From: Bryobacter sp.
GTDB taxonomy: Bacteria; Acidobacteriota; Terriglobia; Bryobacterales; Bryobacteraceae
Reading direction: 5' to 3'
DNA length: 35,743 nt
NCBI GenBank assembly: GCA_022843605.1
Contig: JALHNI010000066.1
Location: 1-35,743 of the forward strand
A program made the position numbers and the translations under genes. The notes under the pieces were generated by a model, which saw only the letters and a list, made by a program, of their open reading frames with translations, made no database searches and was not told the origin of the DNA. Shown piece after piece: positions 31,150-35,743 of this stretch; the stretch's first letter is position 1; each line of letters starts with the position of its first letter.

Positions 31150-32872
31150 TCCCCTCCTCCCGATTCCCTTCGCTGCCTTCTTTCTTTTTCACCCCATAGC
31201 CCCATTCCGAGAAGATTTCGATAGAATCCACGACCGTTCCTGGTGGATAAGTGATGTCGTAGTCGGCCTGCCAGGAAAGCGAAAGATTCACGAGGTGTTG
31301 TGCGGCCAGGTGAACGTTTTTCGCGACGAAACATTGGCCTCCACGGTCCTGGCACCTTTGGGCTAGCGACGGCGATGGCTTTGCCGCGATCACGTCCAGT
31401 TCAAAGCCAGTCGACTCGAAAGCCTCTTGGACGCCGCTCTCCGTTGTCTCATCGAGCACCACAAGATGGAGCTCGGCGCCAGGAGGCGCGCTGGCAGCCG
31501 CCATCCGAATCGCCTCGGTGAGCGTTGGCAGGATTGACGGTCGGTGGTCGAGCGCGCGCCGAAGTGACGAGACGCGGTTGCCGCACCAGTTAATCAAAGC
31601 AGGTGAAGCGCTGGTTCGGTGTGGCTTTTGTGCTTCCTTGACGGGCACACCTTTTGCGACTTCGACGCCCAGCAGGCGAAAGGCCGCCGTGCCGCCTCCG
31701 GACGCTACTCTCTCGTCTGCGCTCGGTGTATCGGCGAACGGCAGGAACCCGAACTTGGCAATTCCAGAGCTATTCGCCGTCAGGGCTTCTGCCCATGAAT
31801 CCCGCCAGTTCGGGCACTCGCCCGTCAGCAGCACTACCGTTCGTTCGGACCCCGGTTGACGAGGACGTACCTCGAAGGTGTCGACGGACTGCCCCTCGCT
31901 TTGAAGCACAAGATCAAACGGGTGCAGGTTCGTCAGATGCCTTCCTTCGGGTTCGGCGATCGCCGTAAAACGAGCCAGCCCGGGCCGCCGTTCGTTCCAG
32001 TGCACCCTCACTGTGCCGTGATCGATGGCCGTCTGCCGGCGCTGCTTCGCGGCCTGAATCACACGCAAGCAGCGCGCGCGCGCTTCCGGTTCCACCTTGC
32101 CGATGAGCTTGCCGAGCAGTGACAGATAGCGCGGATCTCTTGTCATCTCCACCAGCCAGAGACCGGCGCGGCGCCCCAGGCCGCTACTGCCGAGCAATTG
32201 GCGGATCATCGGCAGGCTTTGTGCGTCACCCAGCAAATAGAGCCCAAAGATCGCGTTGGCCGCAACGCGGTGATGCGCGTCGGTGGCCGAGCGGCGGAAT
32301 ACCTCGCGGGCGAATTCACTTTTCTGCCGCCACAGGGCCTCGATGATGTTGGCGCGCATCCGGGGATCGGGATCCGTCAGTCCCTCCGCGACCCATGCTC
32401 CGTCCGGCTCCACGCCGGCCATGAGGAACGCCATCTTCGATTGGACATATGGGTCCCTGTCCCGGAGGAGCGGCTTGAGCTGGCTGACTACTTCCGGCGT
32501 AACCCGGGTTTGGCTGAGAATCTCGAGCAGATCCTGCCGCAGCCGGGCCTCTTCGGTCTGCAGAATTAGGCTGGCCAGGGAATGATGAAGGTTGTGATCG
32601 ACCTGAGCCGCGAGTTTTCCTAGCCGAAGGCGCGTGGTGAGTGGCACCTCCAGGCGGGTGAGCAGCCGGAGTACTTCGCCTTTCTTCGCCAGGAATGCAG
32701 CCACGGCAATCGTTCCCGGATGGTCACCGGAATCGTGGAGGAGGCGCAGGATCTCCGACAGCAGTGCCGGGCGATCGCTGCGGTACATGTCCTCGAAGGT
32801 CATCATGGCTCCGGCCGGATCCGAAGCAAAATAGCAAATCGCCCACTCTAAGTTTTCCCCGATCCGCGTCAC
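31106..32872 (-). CDS. HEAT-repeat protein with an uncharacterised C-terminal domain
   Basis: An apparent 588-residue protein. The N-terminal half (about 20-270) has HEAT-like helical repeats (LASLILQTEEARLRQDLLEI, DRDPYVQSKMAFLMAG, DPDPRMRANIIEAL, ANAIFGLYLLGDAQSLPMI). The C-terminal half (about 290-560) has Ig/VWA-like looking text (TVRVHWNERRPGLARFTAIA, RTVVLLTGECPNWRDSWAEA) but no family I can name; the MIDAS metal site is not evident. The last 14 or so residues are read antisense to tRNA-Val, so the natural C-terminus is odd. GTG start without a clear ribosome site; a start further inside is possible. Confidence 0.7.
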   Translation of the reverse strand: MTRIGENLEWAICYFASDPAGAMMTFEDMYRSDRPALLSEILRLLHDSGDHPGTIAVAAFLAKKGEVLRLLTRLEVPLTTRLRLGKLAAQVDHNLHHSLASLILQTEEARLRQDLLEILSQTRVTPEVVSQLKPLLRDRDPYVQSKMAFLMAGVEPDGAWVAEGLTDPDPRMRANIIEALWRQKSEFAREVFRRSATDAHHRVAANAIFGLYLLGDAQSLPMIRQLLGSSGLGRRAGLWLVEMTRDPRYLSLLGKLIGKVEPEARARCLRVIQAAKQRRQTAIDHGTVRVHWNERRPGLARFTAIAEPEGRHLTNLHPFDLVLQSEGQSVDTFEVRPRQPGSERTVVLLTGECPNWRDSWAEALTANSSGIAKFGFLPFADTPSADERVASGGGTAAFRLLGVEVAKGVPVKEAQKPHRTSASPALINWCGNRVSSLRRALDHRPSILPTLTEAIRMAAASAPPGAELHLVVLDETTESGVQEAFESTGFELDVIAAKPSPSLAQRCQDRGGQCFVAKNVHLAAQHLVNLSLSWQADYDITYPPGTVVDSIEIFSEWGYGVKKKEGSEGNREEGMVGVQGLEPRASSV

Positions 32873-32954
32873 CCTAGTCTTTTCGGTTCAGGGATCACCA
32901 GCATGAGGGAAACGCGAAAATGAGTGGGTCCGGTTGATGAACTAACTGTCTAGA

Positions 32955-33578
32955 TTATTTAGACTTAACGCTGATCTCGCGAAAGTAAATGGTCGACCGC
33001 GGATCGTGGTTTTGTAGCCCGATATAGCCAGCATTCGGCCGCGGACCGCGTACCGGCTCGTACCATTGCTTACGGTCCGGGACAGCTTGTCCTTCCCGGT
33101 AATCGTTCACCAGTTGCCCGTTCAGAAAGACGCGTGTTTGCGGCCCCTTCTGCTCGATCTCGAGCGTATTCCACTCCCCGGTCGGCTTTTGTGCCCGCTT
33201 CAGCACTTTGGAGATGGAATAGATCGCCCCGGTGGAGTGCCAGTCGTCGCCGGCGCCGTCGATCTGCACCTCGTACCCGTTGTGCACGCCGTACCAGGGA
33301 TCGGAGGGCGGCTCGGGCATGCGAATCACGATGCCGGAGTTGTCCCGGTCGCCGGAGGTCTTGAACACCACCCGGATCCGTCCTTCGCCGATCGGCCCGG
33401 TCTCGTTGTAGAGCAAACCCATGCCGCCCACGGTCTTGAGCATTCCGTTTTCCACTTCGAACTTGCCCGGCCCGGTCATCTTCCAGCCCGTCAGGTCACG
33501 ACCGTTGAAAAGAGGCTTCCAGGAAGCGCCGGCCAAGCAAGTGGCGGTCAACAAAATGATCAGGATAGAGCGGCTCAT
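32955..33578 (-). CDS. DUF1080 (3-keto-disaccharide hydrolase-type) exported protein
   Basis: A 207-residue secreted protein from ATG 33578, signal peptide MSRSILIILLTATCLAGASW. The DUF1080 landmarks are KPLFNGRDLTGWKM, then VVFKTSGDRDNSGIVIRMPE, YGVHNGYEVQIDGAGDDW and AGYIGLQNHDPRSTIYFREI. DUF1080 adopts a concanavalin-like beta-sandwich, and some members hydrolyse 3-keto-glycosides or bind carbohydrate. An in-frame start at 33614 would add 12 non-signal residues. TAGAAT (33586-33591) ends 7 nt before the ATG and includes the TAG stop of the upstream permease, so a separate leaderless transcript is possible. Confidence 0.85.
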   Translation of the reverse strand: MSRSILIILLTATCLAGASWKPLFNGRDLTGWKMTGPGKFEVENGMLKTVGGMGLLYNETGPIGEGRIRVVFKTSGDRDNSGIVIRMPEPPSDPWYGVHNGYEVQIDGAGDDWHSTGAIYSISKVLKRAQKPTGEWNTLEIEQKGPQTRVFLNGQLVNDYREGQAVPDRKQWYEPVRGPRPNAGYIGLQNHDPRSTIYFREISVKSK

Positions 33579-33585
33579 GGCCGTT

Positions 33586-33591
33586 ATTCTA
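33586..33591 (-). promoter_or_regulatory. -10-like element (TAGAAT) for the DUF1080 gene
   Basis: TAGAAT on the minus strand differs from TATAAT at one base, ends 7 nt before the ATG and overlaps the stop codon of the permease gene (33589-33591). Confidence 0.4.
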
Positions 33592-34920
33592 CCGCTGCTC
33601 CCCGGAATCGGCATCCCCGGTCGCCAGCGGACGGCCCAGACCGCCTGTCGCCGCGGCGTAGGCTACGCCGATCAGCAGCCAGATGCCGCCCACCACCTTG
33701 GCCAAAACGCTTAACTTCCACCAGAGAAAACCACACACCACCAGCCCGACGGCCGGCACCGGGTGCCAGCCATGCCGTTTCAGCGCGGCCAGGTTAACGC
33801 CCACGAACCCCAGGAACGCCCCGAAGTTCAGCATCTCAGCGCCCAACTGATAACTCACCAGGAAGCCGCCCAGCAGCGACAGCGCCCCGATGAGCAGGAC
33901 GTTGCGGCTGGGTACCCGACTTTGAGGATCCAGATATCCGAACCAGCCGCGCGGCAGGCTGCCCTCGCGGCCCATGCCAAACAGCAACCGGGCACCGGCA
34001 CCCATCGCCCCGCTACCGGAGCCCACCGTTGCGATTAGCAGCGTCAGGTTCATGGTGTGGAACAACCACGGTCCACCGGCCACTCCGGCGACGTGCACGT
34101 ACGCCGTGTCGACATCCGGGAACGGACGGCCCACCGGCCAGACGAGTTGCGCGGCATAAACTTCAATCGCCGACAGCACCCCGATGATCAGGCAGACCAG
34201 CACCGTGCCGCGCAAGATATTCCGGCGAGGGTCATGCACCTCTTCGGAGAGCGTTGAAATCGCATCGAACCCGATATAGGTGAGCACGGCGATCGACGTC
34301 CCTTGCGAAAAGCTCTGCCAGTTGAACTGCGCGGGATCGTAGAACGGCTGCAGCCAATTGACGGGGGCTTGAAGTGAGTTCCAGGTGGCGGCTAGCATCC
34401 AGACAATCACGCCGCCCATGGCCAGCGCCAGCAACTGATTCGTGCGCGCCGTCGCCTGAATCCGCCGGAGATTCAGGCCGGTAAACAGCAATGCGAAAAA
34501 CAGGACCCAAGCCGCATAGGGAACCGCGGGAAAGATGTTGCCCGCGGCTTTTGAGCACCAGATCGTGCAAATCACCGGATTCAGAACATAGTCCAGCAGC
34601 ATCGCCCACCCCGCCAGATAGCCGGCGAAGGGGTGCAGCGTCCGGCCGACGTAGGTGAAGGCGGATCCGGCGCTCGGGTAGACTTGGGCCATCTTGCCGT
34701 AGGAGTAGGCCGTGCACATCATCCCGAGCATGCCCACCAGGATTGCGCTCACCACGTGGCCGCGCGCTTCGTTAAAGACCACGCCGAAAATCGGCATCGG
34801 GGCCGTGGGCTGAATCATAATCAGGCCCATAAAGATGAGTTCGCGCAACCCCAAAGAACGGTGAAGCCTGGGGCCAGAGCCAGCAGCAGTTTGAGGAGCG
34901 CTCGACATTTGGTCGCTCAT
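33589..34920 (-). CDS. APC superfamily amino acid/polyamine permease
   Basis: A 443-residue inner-membrane transporter with about 12 hydrophobic helices. The APC signature elements are LGLRELIFMGLIMIQPTAPM in helix 1, AGSAFTYVGRTLHPFAGYLA, the loop GFDAISTLSEEVHDPRRNI and FGMGREGSLPRGWFGYLD. The pattern is closest to the APC (AAT/PuuP-like) branch that imports amino acids or putrescine by proton symport; the substrate cannot be told. No clear Shine-Dalgarno site precedes the ATG. It is divergent from the DUF58 gene and 10 bp before DUF1080. Confidence 0.85.
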   Translation of the reverse strand: MSDQMSSAPQTAAGSGPRLHRSLGLRELIFMGLIMIQPTAPMPIFGVVFNEARGHVVSAILVGMLGMMCTAYSYGKMAQVYPSAGSAFTYVGRTLHPFAGYLAGWAMLLDYVLNPVICTIWCSKAAGNIFPAVPYAAWVLFFALLFTGLNLRRIQATARTNQLLALAMGGVIVWMLAATWNSLQAPVNWLQPFYDPAQFNWQSFSQGTSIAVLTYIGFDAISTLSEEVHDPRRNILRGTVLVCLIIGVLSAIEVYAAQLVWPVGRPFPDVDTAYVHVAGVAGGPWLFHTMNLTLLIATVGSGSGAMGAGARLLFGMGREGSLPRGWFGYLDPQSRVPSRNVLLIGALSLLGGFLVSYQLGAEMLNFGAFLGFVGVNLAALKRHGWHPVPAVGLVVCGFLWWKLSVLAKVVGGIWLLIGVAYAAATGGLGRPLATGDADSGEQR

Positions 34921-34951
34921 TGTGACACGATTCGGACTTGGAGCACTACTC

Positions 34952-35730
34952 TTGAGCTACACAGGCTTTGGGGAACGGATCAAGCGCGCCGATCTGGGCC
35001 GGTCACCCGTTTGGGCCCGTCTGCGTCTCCTGTGGAGTGGCGGCATCCGGCAGCGCGTCACGAGGCTGGGCCTGGTCTTCTCGATGGTGATCATCTTGGT
35101 GGGCCTCAGTGCTTTCCTGTCCGCCAATAACCTGCTATTTCTTCTACTTGCCCTGCTGATTTCCACTTTCCTCGTTTCTGGTGTTATCAGCCGCTTGGGA
35201 CTCTATGAGCTCGATCTGGCCTTTAGCCTGCCGGAGCACATCGCCGCCAAGCAGCCGATTGTGGCCCGGGTAACCGTAAAGAACGGCAAGAGTTGGATGT
35301 CGTCTTTTTCCATTCATCTCCGGGCAGAGAGCCCGGGACTGATGCCCCTTCCGCTTTACTACCCCGTGATCGCCGCCGGAGCATCCCATGATTCCAGTGT
35401 GAAGGTGGAGTTCCCCCATCGCGGACTCTACCGCGACAATCGCTTTTTCTTTTCGACGTCGTTCCCATTCGGCTTTACCGAACGGCGCTTAGCCGTGCCG
35501 TTGGGCGGCGAAATCGTCGTCTACCCCTCGATTCAACCGAAGCCCGAGTGGGAAGACCTCTTCCACAAACTCGAAGGCGAACTAAGCGCCCATCGCCGCG
35601 GCCGGGGCGACGATTTCTACCGGCTGCGCCCCTACGAGCACGGTGAAAGCGCCAGGCGCGTCGACTGGAAATCTACCGCGCACACCGGGTCACTTCAGGT
35701 GCGGGAGTTTACCCAGACCCAGGAGCCGCT
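34952..35730 (+). CDS. DUF58 domain protein (3' end missing)
   Basis: A frame open to the end of genomic sequence, giving 259 codons. It starts with a basic stretch, two transmembrane helices (LGLVFSMVIILVGLSAFL, NLLFLLLALLISTFLVSG), then the DUF58 beta-rich part (VEFPHRGLYRDNRFFF, SFPFGFTERRLA) and the family signature GDDFYRLRPYEHGE...RRVDWKSTAHTG. DUF58 proteins are usually linked to MoxR AAA ATPases. TTG 34952 is preferred because GGAG (34940-34943) lies 8 nt upstream; GTG 34922 in frame is the alternative and would lie 1 bp from the divergent permease start. Codons past 35730 come from adapter. Confidence 0.83.
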
Positions 35731-35743
35731 AGATCGGAAGAGC
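35731..35743. other. Illumina adapter read-through at the contig end
   Basis: The last 13 bases, AGATCGGAAGAGC, are exactly the common prefix of the Illumina TruSeq-type adapters. They occur at the extreme end of the contig, in the middle of the DUF58 gene, where they replace the genomic sequence and add five artificial codons. Confidence 0.95.

Overview
The window looks like a chromosomal contig from an Acidobacteriota bacterium of the Bryobacterales/Solibacter type. This is a judgement from gene content, not a database match. The pointers are a giant secreted Ig-like repeat protein with a TIGR03437-type C-terminus, a second protein with a related C-terminus, ThuA-like, DUF1080 and DUF885 proteins, a PQQ dehydrogenase next to small exported c-type cytochromes, and high GC. 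There are no phage genes, insertion sequences, integrases or CRISPR arrays. Coding density is high and most intergenic gaps are under 150 bp.

Layout. 1-5.6 kb (minus strand): a partial ThuA-like protein, a small c-type cytochrome and a 1534-residue repeat protein. 5.7-8.3 kb: an exported cytochrome c/ComEA-like helix-hairpin-helix fusion, divergent from a PQQ dehydrogenase. 8.36-10.1 kb: a decayed CotH/lamin-tail gene broken by an apparent 2-bp deletion. 10.1-14.2 kb: a DUF885 metallopeptidase-like protein and secreted proteins, including a TPR protein. 14.3-17.7 kb: two translationally coupled SPFH proteins behind a polytopic membrane protein. 17.8-20.7 kb: a Tat-exported dienelactone hydrolase, then DUF485, an ActP-type symporter and a 51-residue membrane peptide. 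20.7-25 kb: a GNAT enzyme, a coiled-coil/HhH protein, and lysS-lolC. 25-26.3 kb: a GT2 glycosyltransferase, then a peroxiredoxin whose peroxidatic cysteine codon is TGA. 26.4-30.8 kb: a small hypothetical gene, and the minus-strand run larA, M20 dipeptidase, yraN, galT. 30.8-35.7 kb: a membrane micro-ORF, tRNA-Val(CAC), a HEAT-repeat protein, DUF1080, an APC permease and a truncated DUF58 gene.

The most notable item is the peroxiredoxin at 25735-26274. An in-frame TGA sits exactly at the catalytic Cys of the PxxxTxxC motif. The frame stays open to a normal C-terminus, and a stem-loop with a GG apical loop lies 23 nt downstream of the TGA. This is what a selenocysteine-containing, apparently exported peroxiredoxin would look like. 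No Sec machinery (selA, selB, selC, selD) lies in the window, so it would have to be elsewhere in the genome.

A second theme is initiation. Many starts have no Shine-Dalgarno sequence but have a TANNNT -10-like hexamer ending 6-8 nt before the start codon, which predicts leaderless mRNAs. Two of these have a perfect TATAAT and can only start at TTG. Other genes (the giant repeat protein, the peroxiredoxin, the 175-aa protein, probably lysS) carry good Shine-Dalgarno sites, so both modes seem to be used.

Quality note: the last 13 bases (35731-35743) equal the common Illumina adapter prefix, so the contig ends in adapter read-through and genomic sequence stops at 35730.
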